NCBI GenBank assembly: GCA_905250115.1
Contig: CAJNOI010000076.1
Span: forward strand, 62,001 to 126,000
DNA: 64,000 bases
Direction of reading: 5' to 3'
DNA from: Adineta steineri
Taxonomy: Eukaryota > Rotifera > Eurotatoria > Adinetida > Adinetidae
The position numbers and the translations under genes are program-made. The notes beneath the pieces were generated by a model that saw only the letters and a program-made list of their open reading frames with translations, did no database searches and was not told the DNA's origin. This document shows positions 14,973-27,774 of this stretch, piece by piece; positions within the stretch are counted from its first letter, which is position 1, and each line of letters begins with the position of its first letter.

Positions 14973-17900
14973 AATGAAATATATATTATTCTAATAATGC
15001 AACAAATATCTCAATCCAATGAGAAGACTATTAATGGCTAGGACAGGTTAAGATATTAACCTTATCAACTAGTATCTAGAAAATATAAGAACAGTTAAAG
15101 TATATGGTGCAAAAGAAAGTAATGACGTGGTCGCAAATATTTTTTTCAAACCTTAAAACTGTAAGTAAATATTGATTTTATCGGCGATCGATACAAAATA
15201 AACGCGTTCGTAAAGTGACATCTTTTCTAAATTTATATAATAGTTGGAATTTAACCTTCCTTAATGTACCCAGAATCATAGAATAATTCTACAACCTCGA
15301 ATGGACGAAATTCTGTTTCTTTTGACATCTATGCCCTACAGAATTTATTATCTATTTTATGAAAACAGAAACTTTTATCTTTAAATAAATTAATACCAAC
15401 AAAAAAAAACACATATGGAGCTAATGGCTTTAGATTCTTCTCTTATCGATCATTTCAAAAGGTTATATGAAATAGGAATTTTTATCTGATTAATCTATCG
15501 ATTGAAAAAATAAATGAAATATTCGTCTAGAATAAGATGACTAACTATCGAATGTCATAAATATAAAAATCTTTCCATTAAGTCTCATAAAACTCCTCTA
15601 CTCCATAAGGATCCTTGTTCATCCAATTGAAAAACAAGATAGAGTTTTCTTTTTCTGTCTGCATACATTTTTATAGTTATAGTCACTACTGACTAACAGA
15701 ATTTATTGTAGAACGATTATTGGTTAGAAAAAAAACCTCATATGACAATCCAACTTAAACCAAATTACGGTTCAGTAAACAGAAGAGGGAATAATATTTT
15801 TGCTCATAAACAAATTTCGAACAATAGATACTAAAAATGTCTGATTGATTCTATTCGGCATAGATCTATGATTAATATTTGTATATGATAAGAAAAAGTT
15901 TAATTTACAGACTTTACCAAGGGGGAAAAAGCGATTTGTGATTTAATTTTGATTTTCAGGTGATTTAAGTCAGTTTTTTCCCCCTTGGACTTTACCCTTA
16001 TTTTTTGTGAGTCGTAATAGGCGCATATAAATTTATCTGACGTCTTATTATATTATTCACTAAAGTATTGTAACGAGTTACATCATAAAAATGCAATGGG
16101 ATAGATAATATTATTTTCTTATATATAAATTACATGACATGAAAATACAGCGTGATTAGAAGCTGATTATGAAATACAATAATATTCATATCTATACAAT
16201 ATTCAGTAGTACATCAACAAAAATAAGAGAAAATAATACTATTAACTTAACTTAACTTTTTCTTGAATAGCATCATTATTTTTACTATTGTCATTGTTAT
16301 ATTCGAAATTTATAGTGTGAGTACGAGTAACAGATTGCTTATATAGGCAAGCAATCATTATTATAAATGTGTTTTTTTCTTCATGAAATCACTTGATTAT
16401 ATAATATCAATTGAAATATTTATAACTTCTGACATTTATTTAATATAACTATCAAATAATTTGAGAAAAGAGAAATAATAGTAGATTTTTGTACTTACAT
16501 ATCGGATCGATTATATAAATAATGAGTTAAACTAACATTCGAACACTATATATGGGGGGAAAAAAACAACAAGTATTGTTTCGTTTGTTTTGATAACCAA
16601 CGCATGTACTTTGGTATTAGTTAATACACCTACCTGTTGTGATAAATAGAAAGTCAATGTCAAGGTCAACGATAACATGTCAATAAGAAAGCATTTTGTT
16701 TGATAAAGAAAATTTGTCTCCTAACTGTACATAAATGAATGATAGATAAATAAAAAAAACGATCTTTTCTAATATAACAAGTGTTATACATTAATATGGC
16801 TCACTAAATATTTCAAAAAAACATCGCCTGCTAACTTATAACAACATAGAAAATGATTATATAAAACTTTTCATGTTTACTGATAATATTACCAATCAAA
16901 TACAAAAAAATATTATTTAATATATTAATCGATTTATCGAATATGACACATCGATGATTTATTTTTTCGTCTACTTATTGTCTGCTATTTATAACGTGGT
17001 TATAAAAACATTTTATCCAAAATATAATCAGATAATACATAGATTATTCAATGATAGTTTTATTTATAAGAAAATTAAATACTTGCAATCTTGACCTATT
17101 TTTTAAATTAAATCATTTAGGATTTCATATGACCTAAAATGTAAATTCGTACTAATCCTGTTAAAAACTCATTTAAAAATAGTGAAAAAAAACATTTTCT
17201 TACAAGCAAGATCATGAGGTCATAATATATTTGAGAACGTTTATAAATATCATTGATACATATTTATCCATTAGGAGATTCTTTATATACAATCAATAAA
17301 TAATGAATCTACAGATTTAATAGAAGGAGAACCAGGGCAAATACTGTGTGTGATATTATTTAGAAATAAATGATTTGTTGTTTTTATCGATATTTATTCT
17401 ATACATACTGGAAATATCAGATTTCATGATCATCGTTATTATAAACGAGACCTGGAAGGGATAATAGTTTCAACTATAATATAACGAAAGAAATAATTAT
17501 TTCGTAAACAATTTTATCCATTATAAAACTTCTTGGATTATTGGGTTTTGAAAATAAACATAATTTATTAGATAAAAATTGATGAATTGTGCATATTTTA
17601 AGTAATTGTTTTCTTCATCAAAAGCTGATTAACATTAACAACTACTGTCTTCTGTTTTGACAAAGACATTAGCTTTTGAGAAGTATTTAAGCTTCTTTAC
17701 AAAATATATTAATAATTTCTCATTCATTTGTATTGTCAATCTAATTCAAAAAGAAAATATTTATATTCTGAAGAATTATATTTTTCTATCTGAGTACTTT
17801 ATTTAACATTTCTAAAGAAAATAGATAAACGTCATTAAACTGTCTGCGAAAAGCTAAGAATGTTATCTAATCTTAATATCTTTGTCTTTATTATTATAGA

Positions 17901-18457
17901 ATCCCTAATCAGAATTTTTAATAAAGCAACGGCTCATTCTTTCCTCTAGCTTCACCGAGTAGATCACGATATTAATAAAATATGTTTTCAGAAAAAACAA
18001 ATTACAAGTTTTTTACCTAATGAACCAACATCCCAACTAACCATTTGTTCTTATTATTTTTTAATATGAATTAGTAGGAAATACTTCTGTTAGTTGTTTG
18101 AGCGTAACAAGCCATAAAATATAGTAATGAATATATTACTTTCTAGTTTTTTAAACAAAGTAATAGGACGGTTTGAATCTTAATAGAAAAAAACTCGCAT
18201 GATTTCCAGTTTTGCGAGATTAGTCTCTTGGTAATCGAGATATTATAGAATCTCTATACAATAATAATTAACTAGTACTATGTAAATACGTTTTAATAAA
18301 AGAATTTAAAATTTGCATAAATCATTTATCTTTGAATTAAAGTAGAAATATTTTCTAATTTAAAATTTTCTAAGTAGTTATATAATGAGAAAAAATATAC
18401 TTCTAGTTTTATTTTTGTTTACTCCGGTATTCCAGTAAATCGTCTAACGATTTTATT
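14973..18457. other. Intergenic region with one small inverted-repeat element
   Basis: AT-rich DNA with no supported coding exon. The one structured item is the short element at 15917-15988, listed separately. Confidence 0.45.
15911..15994. mobile_element. 72-base miniature inverted-repeat element with candidate 6-base target duplication
   Basis: Perfect 14-base terminal inverted repeats CCAAGGGGGAAAAA (15917-15930) and TTTTTCCCCCTTGG (15975-15988) enclose about 44 bases. The direct repeat ACTTTA lies immediately outside each end (15911-15916 and 15989-15994), as a target-site duplication would. The inner sequence encodes nothing. It could be a MITE or a transcribed hairpin. Confidence 0.55.
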
Positions 18458-19324
18458 ATGTCAGCACAAGTTACTAATATTATTCTGGATCTATTGATTA
18501 TTGGAAGTGCTACACTTGCAGTATTAGTATCTCTTATAATGATTTTAATAATGTTAATTCATAAATCAACTATAAAACGTGATCGAACAGCTCATTTATT
18601 ATGTATTAATATGTATGTATCTCTTTTAATTGGTTGTGGTATGATTTTAATCATTTACTGTTACACTCTTTATGGTCATATTTATATAATCATTTCATTT
18701 GATGGACCATGGTGTTATGCACAAGCTTATTTACTTTATGTTAGTGGATGTGGATTTTTCTATTCATATTTACTTCAAGCTATTTATCGACTTTGTCGAA
18801 TTGTACATTATACAAAACCATCATTACAATCTTTTCGATTATATGTATATGGAATAGTTATTCAATGGATTCTGAGTTTTCTACAAGTTATACCAGTCCT
18901 TTTACTTAGAACATTTGAATATCTTTCTCAAGATTATCATTGTCAAATAGCAATATATAATGTACGAGGTTTAATTATGGGTTTATCAATGGTTCATATG
19001 ATACCAATTTCTTTAACAACAATTTGTTGTATTTATACAATGATGTATATACGAAGAAGAAGTGTTATAAGGAAATCAATTCGTCAACAAGCTAATGATC
19101 GTCGAGATTTTCTTGTTTTAAAACGTATATTTATACTTCTTAGTATTTTAATTGCATCGGGTATGCCAACATTAGGTATTAGTTTATTTTTTCAAATTTC
19201 TGGATATCTTCCATTGTGGTCGACTCAATTTCAATGGTTAACAGCAACTTTTTCAATATTTACTGTTTCTGTGATTCTAATATTTGTTTCACCAAATATA
19301 CCAAAGTTTTGGAAACGACAATGA
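18458..19324 (+). CDS. Orphan seven-transmembrane receptor (rhodopsin-like)
   Basis: 288 residues in a single exon with seven hydrophobic segments: about 8-34, 45-71, 85-110, 125-150, 170-197, 223-246 and 257-280. Cysteines at the start of TM3 (WCYAQAYLL) and in extracellular loop 2 (DYHCQIA) can form the standard disulfide. The end of TM3 reads YRLCR in place of DRY. A basic third loop precedes TM6 (RRRSVIRKSIRQQ), and TM7 ends in a short basic tail (PKFWKRQ). These features fit a class-A-like GPCR at the plasma membrane. The ligand is unknown, and the sequence is not close to any named receptor I recognise. Intronless short 7TM genes of this kind are common in bdelloid genomes (from memory). 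No N-glycosylation-rich ectodomain is present. Confidence 0.7.
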   Translation: MSAQVTNIILDLLIIGSATLAVLVSLIMILIMLIHKSTIKRDRTAHLLCINMYVSLLIGCGMILIIYCYTLYGHIYIIISFDGPWCYAQAYLLYVSGCGFFYSYLLQAIYRLCRIVHYTKPSLQSFRLYVYGIVIQWILSFLQVIPVLLLRTFEYLSQDYHCQIAIYNVRGLIMGLSMVHMIPISLTTICCIYTMMYIRRRSVIRKSIRQQANDRRDFLVLKRIFILLSILIASGMPTLGISLFFQISGYLPLWSTQFQWLTATFSIFTVSVILIFVSPNIPKFWKRQ

Positions 19325-20442
19325 AGTTTAGTTCAACATACTTAGAATAATTAGATGAAATTTTTTTTTGTTAATAAATTATCACGATATATGAATCTTT
19401 TATTTAATCAACACTTTATTATGCGTCCAATGACCTTATGTCAAGGTTTACACATATATGCATTGAAATGTAATAATTATCTAATTTCATCATATAAATA
19501 AGTTAATGTGCAATTCATAAGAGAATTATACTAGAAAATATGTTAATTAGATCTACTACATTCAATCATGTAGGACATGAAAGGTATTAGATATTAATAA
19601 CTTTATTAGAACATGTTAGATAAGATACATAGGGTTTAACGAGTCAAATAATGAATATTATGACTGGAGGAAAGAGGTAAACCGGAAATTTACAAATACT
19701 CAAAGGTTACGTATGTAGTTTCTTCAGAGTATTAATGAACAATATATTATTTTACTCAAATGCCTACTGAGGAAAAACGATGGAATATTTTAATTATTAA
19801 ATAGAGATCAACAAGTAGAATTATACTGTCTAGAAGAATGAATAAATAATATGTGGCTAAATCTCCGATGATCCCGCTCTACAATCTCTCATTTCTTAAC
19901 TCTTTACTATTGCATATTGTTTACAGTACTTGAGATATTATCATTTATATTTATATTTTTAAAAAATGCAGAAAAACTTATACTCAAGAGAATCAATCCT
20001 ATAACTAAGTCTTCCATTCGATTGAATCAGAAAGACAAAATAGTATCGGATCCGGTCGGTTAAAATCTGATTAGTACAACTTTTATGAGCATTCATGTAA
20101 TCAGTATTCGATTATATACTTAGGATTTGATCGATTTTAATCATCTACATCACTCATGAATCAAAAAAAAATTAAATCCCTAAGAAGTTTTTCAACATTT
20201 AGTTACAATATATCTAAATGAATACTTATGACAGCAGTAATTCTATCGTTTGAAAATATTAAAGTTAAATAGCGACATCTAATATTCATTATTTTGATTT
20301 GTATTATTGGATACTCCAATCCACATATACACCATAGTATTTTTTTTTTAATAATACTCATCTTCGTCGTTAGTTTTTTTTATCTACATTCATATTATAT
20401 TTTATTTGTTTATCTAAGCAAAAGATTTTTCATATATTGATA
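19325..20442. other. Intergenic region
   Basis: AT-rich sequence with no coding exon or notable repeat seen. The promoter of the LAMTOR3 gene probably lies near the right end. Confidence 0.4.
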
Positions 20443-20793
20443 ATGACACTTCCACAATTATTTGCTCATATTGATGGAATTGAAGCTATACTTGTATTGG
20501 ATAAAGATGGTACACCAATATTAAAATTACCTACAGCTGAAGCTGTTGATCAACTTGATTTACAAACAATAATACCATCGGCGCAAACATTACAAGATCA
20601 AAGTCAACGAATGAATTTAAAAAAATTAAAAACTGTTGTTACATATTGGTCAGCTCGTCAAATTATAACTTATAATGTTCCACCATTGGTTTTTATTATT
20701 GCTGCTGATACAAATGTTAATACAGGTGCATTGTTAAATTTATACAATGATTTTCAAACAATTTCTTCCGAAGAATTATCAAACAAAGCATAG
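20443..20793 (+). CDS. LAMTOR3: LAMTOR3 / MP1, Ragulator complex subunit
   Basis: Roadblock-fold scaffold protein of the late endosome/lysosome Ragulator complex, which recruits Rag GTPases and mTORC1 and was first described as a MEK1-ERK scaffold. 116 residues, single exon, full family length (about 124). Matching blocks are the N-terminal IDGIEAILVLDKDGTPILKL, comparable to the human EGLHAIVVSDRDG region, and the C-terminal PLVFIIAADTNVNTGALL. Translation is taken from the ATG at 20443, which gives MTLPQLFAHIDG. The porcupine gene begins only 136 bases downstream on the same strand. Confidence 0.88.
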   Translation: MTLPQLFAHIDGIEAILVLDKDGTPILKLPTAEAVDQLDLQTIIPSAQTLQDQSQRMNLKKLKTVVTYWSARQIITYNVPPLVFIIAADTNVNTGALLNLYNDFQTISSEELSNKA

Positions 20794-20929
20794 ATTTTCT
20801 CTGTAAAACTTTTCTTTGTTATTATTTGTTCGATCAAAATAAACGAACGTTTCTTTTTTTTATTTTTGAACTTTGTATAACGATGATAGTGAATATGTAT
20901 CATGATATTATGTTGTATTCTAGATCAGA

Positions 20930-23372
20930 ATGATTGACGAAGATTTATCATATTTTCTTGATGAAGATGACGAAGATTATGATGAAGATTTATCTCTATG
21001 GACTTATAATGATTGGTTAGCATCTGGAATTGAAACATCAGCTGATTTTAATCAATTTTTTGATAGTGACCTTGTACGATTAACATCACTATCACCACCA
21101 AATTCTTCAATGCCTATTGATAGTCTATCATCATCAAATTTTCTTTCATCAGAATCTTCATCATCACCATTAATTTATTCATTAATTGATCTCACTGAAA
21201 ATTGTATATCACCAACTTTATCACAATTTGTATATAATTTATATGGTATACTATTATTTTGTTGTCTATTTCGTTTTCTTTGTTCATCAAAATTATTTTC
21301 ATCTCAAACACTTCATTGTATTCAAATATGTTCGAGTATATTTATTCTTGGTAATTATTTTCATTTTCAATCGATATATTTATTAACATATATATTCATG
21401 GGTTATTTATCATTTCAACTTTGTTTGGATAAATGTCGAAATTATTTAACATATATTATCGTTTGTTTTTCAATTATATATGTACTTGCATGTGAATTTA
21501 TTCTTATTGAATCAGAAAAATGGCATAGTAAGTAGAAATAAATGATATCTATACAGTACAACAATCTTATATTTGTTTTTGTAGGTATTCGTGGAGTTCA
21601 GATGTGTCTAATGATGAAAATGATATCTCTTGCTATTGATTATACATATTTTGAGAATTTATCTACATTAAATACAAATGAATCAATAATATATCCAACA
21701 ACTATTGAATTTTTTAGTTATATATTATCCATACATAATATAGTATTTGGTCCATGGATGAATTATCGAAATTATATACGTTATTTTCATGAAAATAATT
21801 CTACACGAAAATTTGATTTTTTTGAATTAGCTAAATGGACATATTATTTTCTTCGTGTTGCTGTTTGTCTACTTGTATCAACTTGTTTAACAGATTGGTT
21901 TCTTCGAAATATATTTTTCTATGATGATCGACAAGATAATAATCAAAATGGATGGCGTATTGCTTATATTCAAGCATTATCCTATCGTTTTAGTCATTAT
22001 TCTGTTTGTTTTATTGGTGAATTATTTGGTCAAATAAGTGGACTTGAATTTAATGTTGATGAATATCGGAATTATTCACATATTTGTCAACAAGCAACTG
22101 AACGTATTAAATTAGAAAGAATATCTCGTGAGCAAGCACAATTAGAAACAACAGCTGCAACAACGGATCTTCATACAGGAAAACGAAGACATAGACATAA
22201 AAAGAATAGTAGTAAGCAAGAAGATCATGATGTAATTATTCCAACAGCAAGTAGTGGTGAACATAATGATTCAAGTCAGATAAAGTAATTGATATTTAAA
22301 AAAAGAACAAGGTTTATTTAGATTTTTATGATTCATTAGTTAAATGTCATGACAGAATATATTATTTCCGATTGAATAATTCGTATGTATACATCTAAGT
22401 AGTTCTTCGAATTTTAATTTGTTTATTGATATAAAGAGAAAACACGAGTATATGAAATATTATCACTGATAATAAAAGATATGAAGATGCTTGTATTACT
22501 GTTTCACCTTTATTTAAAATTACTCGTGAAAGAAAAATTTGTTATATAATTGAAATGTTTATTCTTGTAGTGCTGTAATTGAAAATGAATCATCAACAAC
22601 AGTTGATCGTGAATGTGCAATAAATGAAGAATCAGATGTTTTACTCAATCGTTCTCTAGTCAATCGACGTGGTTTGAAAAAACCAGTTTTACACAATCCA
22701 CCACCATCATCTAAACATAAAAATCCCATTCGATCAAATCATTCTACTTCATCAACATTATTCACAAAACCAACTCTTTCTTCTTCTTCTTCTTCGTCTT
22801 CTTCTTTACCATTAATGACTACGTCAGATTCATCTTCTATTGTAAAACCATTTCATATTGAAATACCACGTTCATTAGTTGATGTTGTTGTTAATTGGAA
22901 TTTACCAATGCATTATTGGTTAAAAATCTATGTTTATATGCCAATGAAACAACAATATGGTTATTTTGTATCAATTCTTGTTACTTATCTTGCATCAGCA
23001 CTTTTACATGGATTTAATTTTCAATTATCAATCGTTTTATTTTCAATTGGTTTATATGCATATGTTGAACATGGCTTTCGGCGTAAATTAGCAAATATTC
23101 TCGATGCATGTGTTGCAGCACGTAAATGTCCATCACGTTCATCATGCGAAAAACATACATATACATATTGGCATCCATTGACAATAATTGTTAATATATT
23201 TTTATGTCTTCTCAGTTTGTGGCATCTCACCTATTTGGGACAATTATTTGATAATAGTTCACAAGAAACAACTGGTTATTCATGGCAACATGTTCTTGAT
23301 AAATGGGCAAAACTTAATTTTGCTTCACATTTAGTTGTTATTGCTACTTATGCCATATTTCGATCATTATAA
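20930..23372 (+). CDS. PORCN: Porcupine O-acyltransferase (PORCN)
   Basis: MBOAT-family enzyme of the ER that attaches palmitoleate to a conserved Ser of Wnt proteins, needed for Wnt secretion. Three exons: 20930-21527, 21585-22284, 22571-23372, in frame to 699 residues. The C-terminal core is clear: VVNWNLPMHYWLK, then LASALLHGF with the MBOAT histidine, then LYAYVEHGFRRKLANILDACV, and a final WASH-like block KLNFASHLVV. The first 85 residues are acidic and Ser-rich (DEDDEDYDEDLS), and a basic plus Ser/Asn-rich insertion lies near residues 385-525 (GKRRHRHKKN, Ser runs). These make it much longer than the roughly 460-residue vertebrate enzyme. The 286-base second intron is long for this window. 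Without splicing at 22284 the frame would hit a stop and lose the catalytic core, so splicing is well supported. Confidence 0.92.
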
Positions 23373-26300
23373 ATCTCATTTTAATGTCTAGTCAATTTGT
23401 TGTGTATATGTGTATAGAAATTTTTTTTTTTCTTCTCATCACTGTTCTCTCATTCAGTGGATAATCTATTATTTGTTAGTATTTAAAATGTCCTGTGAAA
23501 ACAAAAATGTTGTATTTTTTTTTCGTTTAATATTAAAATAAAAGTCAAATATCTTTTTTCTCTGTTGTGTTATAATTATTAAGTGATTTTCAATTAATAC
23601 ACAGTTTCCTTTTTTTTCCTCCGTGTCATAAATAATCAGCATCGTTTCTAATTAAACAAAGTGCGACCTTGCTACTTCTCAAGTAAATAGATGCTTGCTT
23701 AATCGACACATTGTACAACAGCTGGATTTCATTTTCTTTTTACATTCGATTTAACTCATTATATAGAATACATGAGACATACGGAGTAAAACATCATCAA
23801 TTATTTATCTTTCATATTGAAGACATTCTCTTCAGTTTGATTATTATCTGTCAACATTATTGTTGCTATTGTGTAATCAGATCAATTTTTTATATTTACA
23901 TAATTTAATGTTTTCTTGACTTATATTTCTTGACTAGTGTCAACATAGTTGATAACTGTTCATCATTGTATATCTCCCATTGAGAAATAAATAAACAATC
24001 ATCTTAACGATTAGCTCCTCTTTTATTCTTCTTTATACGCACGCGTATGTACATACGTGTGTGTGTGTGACATTGCACTCCCCGCTTCTGTGTGTCTAGA
24101 CTTGATTGTTGAACAATATGTATGTACATATGGAAAGAGAATAGGCAGAAAAAATAAGAATATTAAAAATACGGTAATAATGTGTTCAACAAGCTCGATT
24201 GTACAGAATAGAGTATGTACACTCAATATGATTGTTATGCATTCTATTATCATAATAATCAAGATTCACGTACTATTGATTAAAATTTAATAAGATTTTC
24301 AAAATTTTGTTCATGTCTAATTCAATGTTTAACTAAACTCTTGATATACAATATAACAAACAAAAAAAACATTCTCATAATCTCTAAATATACATTTGAT
24401 AGTGTATGGTCAAACAGTCAATAGTTATTATTGTTCTTAGTTTTTTTTTCTTTGTCATACTACTTGATAAGTATGATGAATTGATATCTTCTAATGCATA
24501 TAGTGATCAATTTTGTATATTTATTGTAAGGTTAATCATTGGTTTCAACTATACTCTTTATTGTTGAAAGGCGGGAAAGACAAATCTAAAGTGAATCCAA
24601 TAGGATGAGTTGACCTTGCTCAAGCGTTCTTCCAAAATGATGACCGATTTGAATAAAATAAGGAAGAAGAGCGAATGAACAGAAGCGACTAAACAACCTT
24701 CGTTTCTTCTATTCTCTATATAACGAACACACTATGAGAGCCAAAAAAGAGTCGACGTGAGGAAGAGGGAGAGCGAGAAAAGAACGGCAGCATGCTTGCT
24801 CATTCATTCGTTGACAATATACGAAAGAAGACAGTCTATATAGCATACACAGAAATATTCTCATCGACATTAGAGTGTTGCTCGTACACACACACACACA
24901 CACACAAAAGAAGTGAGTACAAAAAAAGTAGATTGTTGACGGACATATAAGCAGCGGAGATAGAACTGTTTGCGCGACATGTTACTCAGGAAATTGAAAT
25001 ATAGTAGTGGCAACCGGCTGTAAAATAGAATCTATATATATATGCGTGGATAAATTGATTTCTTTTCTTTGCTAAATTATATGATGAGACAGCTGTTTAT
25101 ATGAGTGTTACACAGAGAGAAAAAATATAATTATTTTATTGCATTAAATCATACTTTATCTTACATATGTCATTCAATAGAATATTTTCCCATTCGATTA
25201 TGCCTATAAGTTAAAACCCTATTCAACTCATACTCATGTAATAATCTATGTACGTATGCACGATTGCATATTTCATCAATATTGTTATTCTTGTCGATCT
25301 GATCAATCTTTTTTCTTTATTTATATATATATATATATATATATGAAAAGAATATGAAGCTTTTTAAGGGTCTTATAACCTGAGGAAGAAAACATAAAAC
25401 AAACGTTTTCATAAGTATATTGATTAAACCTTGCTTTGATGAAGTCAATGAATATCAAAAAAAACCGCTGAAATTCTAGCTAGTGCCAATCGCTTTTAGA
25501 AAAATGACGAGCTAAATGATGATGTAATTGCTCTGACACACCCATGTATTTATATACACAGCTGTCTATCTGTCTTGAGTTGACATTTTCTCTCATGCTC
25601 TTATTCCATCATACATGTATGTTCAATTTTCTTTGCCTCGTTGTCTTCCTCGAGTTGCACAGATGGATGACGTAACATGATTCAATTCTTGACCATTTTT
25701 TCTCTCTTTCTTTTTTTATGTTAATAAAACGGATGTCGACTAGACACTACTTGCAAAAGTGATAGCAACAAGCAACTACAAATTATGATAGATGATGATT
25801 CTAAATAGTAGAACCAGTTTTTTTCTTCTTTTATAAACTTGTCAGTACTGCAATTAACTTTGTTCTGTCATATAATAAGAAAACATATGTTGCTTTATAC
25901 TAGTTGCATATAGAAATGATTAGCATCTAATATGAAGAAATATACGGTCAGCGTGTGAAACGGACATATACCGCTTATAGAAACATCATATTCAAGGACT
26001 ATATGTGCATGCGTGCAAGAAAAATCAGATTATGATCATCGAGTAAACGAACGAATGAACGAGAAATGGGTGGGAAAGATGAAAAGTGAATGTATTCTAT
26101 GAGTGTAGAGTCGCCGTCACGATTTTTTCATGTTCAGTGACCATGATAATTTTTTTTGTTTCTACCCTGCGAAGAAAGATTGTTGAAGAAGATGTGTTTT
26201 TTTTTTTCTTTATTCTTTTCTAGTTTTTTTTTTCTTCTTTTTCTCTCTTTAGATAGATATCAAGCGCTCGACACACACACACACACACACCACATACAAG

Positions 26301-26457
26301 AATACTCGTTTTCTTCTTCTTCTTCTTTCTCTTCTCTTCTATTCCAATAACGACGATGGTAACTCTTAGTACTACTAATGGATTTTATTCGCTATTCGTG
26401 CTCGAGTAATCGTAACATCGCCAAGAGATGACAACTTGTTTTTAACTGACAAAAATC
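23373..26457. other. Intergenic region upstream of syndecan
   Basis: No coding exon is supported. It includes CA microsatellites (24887-24905, 26271-26290), a TA run (25323-25344), and pyrimidine-rich and TTC-repeat stretches from 26190 to 26345 that are probably promoter or 5' UTR of the syndecan gene. Confidence 0.45.
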
Positions 26458-27534
26458 ATGATGGCAAATCAATATAATCAACATTTACGATCACATGATC
26501 AATACTCTTTACTATCACTATCATGTTTCGTAACTTTCATCATTTTTCTTCAAGGCCCAATTCTTGTAGTTGCTGAACTTAGTCAAGTAAGTTATTATAT
26601 CACTTTTTTCTTCTTCTTTCCTAAGGCTTTTCTTTTTCTAATGATGAGCATGCTATTTTTACACGAAATATAGCATGATCAAATTCGATTAGCTAATATC
26701 CTTTAAAGAAGCTTAATTCAAATAAATTTCATGTATTTCTCATCATTTTAAAACTCTTTTCTCTTCTTAGTATGAAATGATGATGGCATTAAATCGTGGA
26801 TTTAATTTAAATTCAACAACGACAACAGTTTTAAATAATAATCATGATGATGCAGCTGATGAAAGTAATAAGAATAATTAATAATAGAAAAAACCGAAAA
26901 TAAAGTCTCATTTATTTTTAGATGGTCCAGATATTTATGATGATGATAATGAAGGTTATGATGAAACATCAACATTACCGACAACATTGCGTTTACGATC
27001 AAGATTAACTCCGAATATAACATCACATTTACCCGCACACGTTGAAGAAGTTCCAAAAAGTGATTATGAAGATGAATCTGATTCATATCCAAATGAATCA
27101 AACGATGATGAAACAACAAATCCAGATGATACACAAGTATTTGGTGATAGAATATCCAATAATCCATCACAAACTAAACCGGATATAATGAATTCCAATA
27201 AAAAAAATGGCTTAGATTTATCAACAACATCAACATCACGAATACCATTTTTTTCATCCAATCTTTGGCATGATCTTTTTTCTAAACCTGGAATTCTTGT
27301 TGGTATGTTGATCTTTTTGTTTTATCATAAAAGACATACATAAATCTTTTTTCTTATTATATAGGTATTATTGGTGGAATTGTCATTGGAATGTTATCTG
27401 CTATTCTACTTGTTATGTTCATAATTTATCGTATGCGTAAAAAAGATGAAGGTTCATATGCATTAGAAGAAGGACCTAGGAAATCACCATCACATGCCTA
27501 TACACGTGTATCATCAAGAGAATTTTTTGCTTAG
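26458..27534 (+). CDS. SDC: Syndecan
   Basis: Single-pass cell-surface protein linking matrix to the cytoskeleton. Exons 26458-26586, 26771-26864, 26922-27302, 27365-27534 join to 257 residues. An N-terminal signal peptide (hydrophobic core CFVTFIIFLQGPILVV) precedes an acidic, Ser/Thr/Asn-rich ectodomain. The transmembrane helix starts GILVGIIGGIVIG, with the small-residue spacing typical of syndecan dimers. The cytoplasmic C1 motif RMRKKDEGSYALEE is near-perfect. The C2 end is REFFA instead of the usual EFYA PDZ-binding tail. No Ser-Gly dipeptide, the usual attachment site for heparan or chondroitin sulfate, occurs anywhere in the modelled ectodomain. Two adjacent Met codons (26458, 26461) could start translation. 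Confidence 0.92.
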
Positions 27535-27774
27535 AAATTCGTCTGATAGCCTATAAAAACAAACAAATATATGAATTTGCACATATCACAGCGTTGAATT
27601 CAAATTCATTCCGCATCATGAATTATTTTTTAAAAACAGAAACATATGTTGTTTTTTCTTTTCTTATTGTATTTGTAAGTATTGTGGTCTTGACTAACCA
27701 AAAATGTTATTAGTTTTTTTTCTCTCTCTCTCTTTCTTTCTCTTTTTTTATTACTTGTGTAATATATGAAAATT

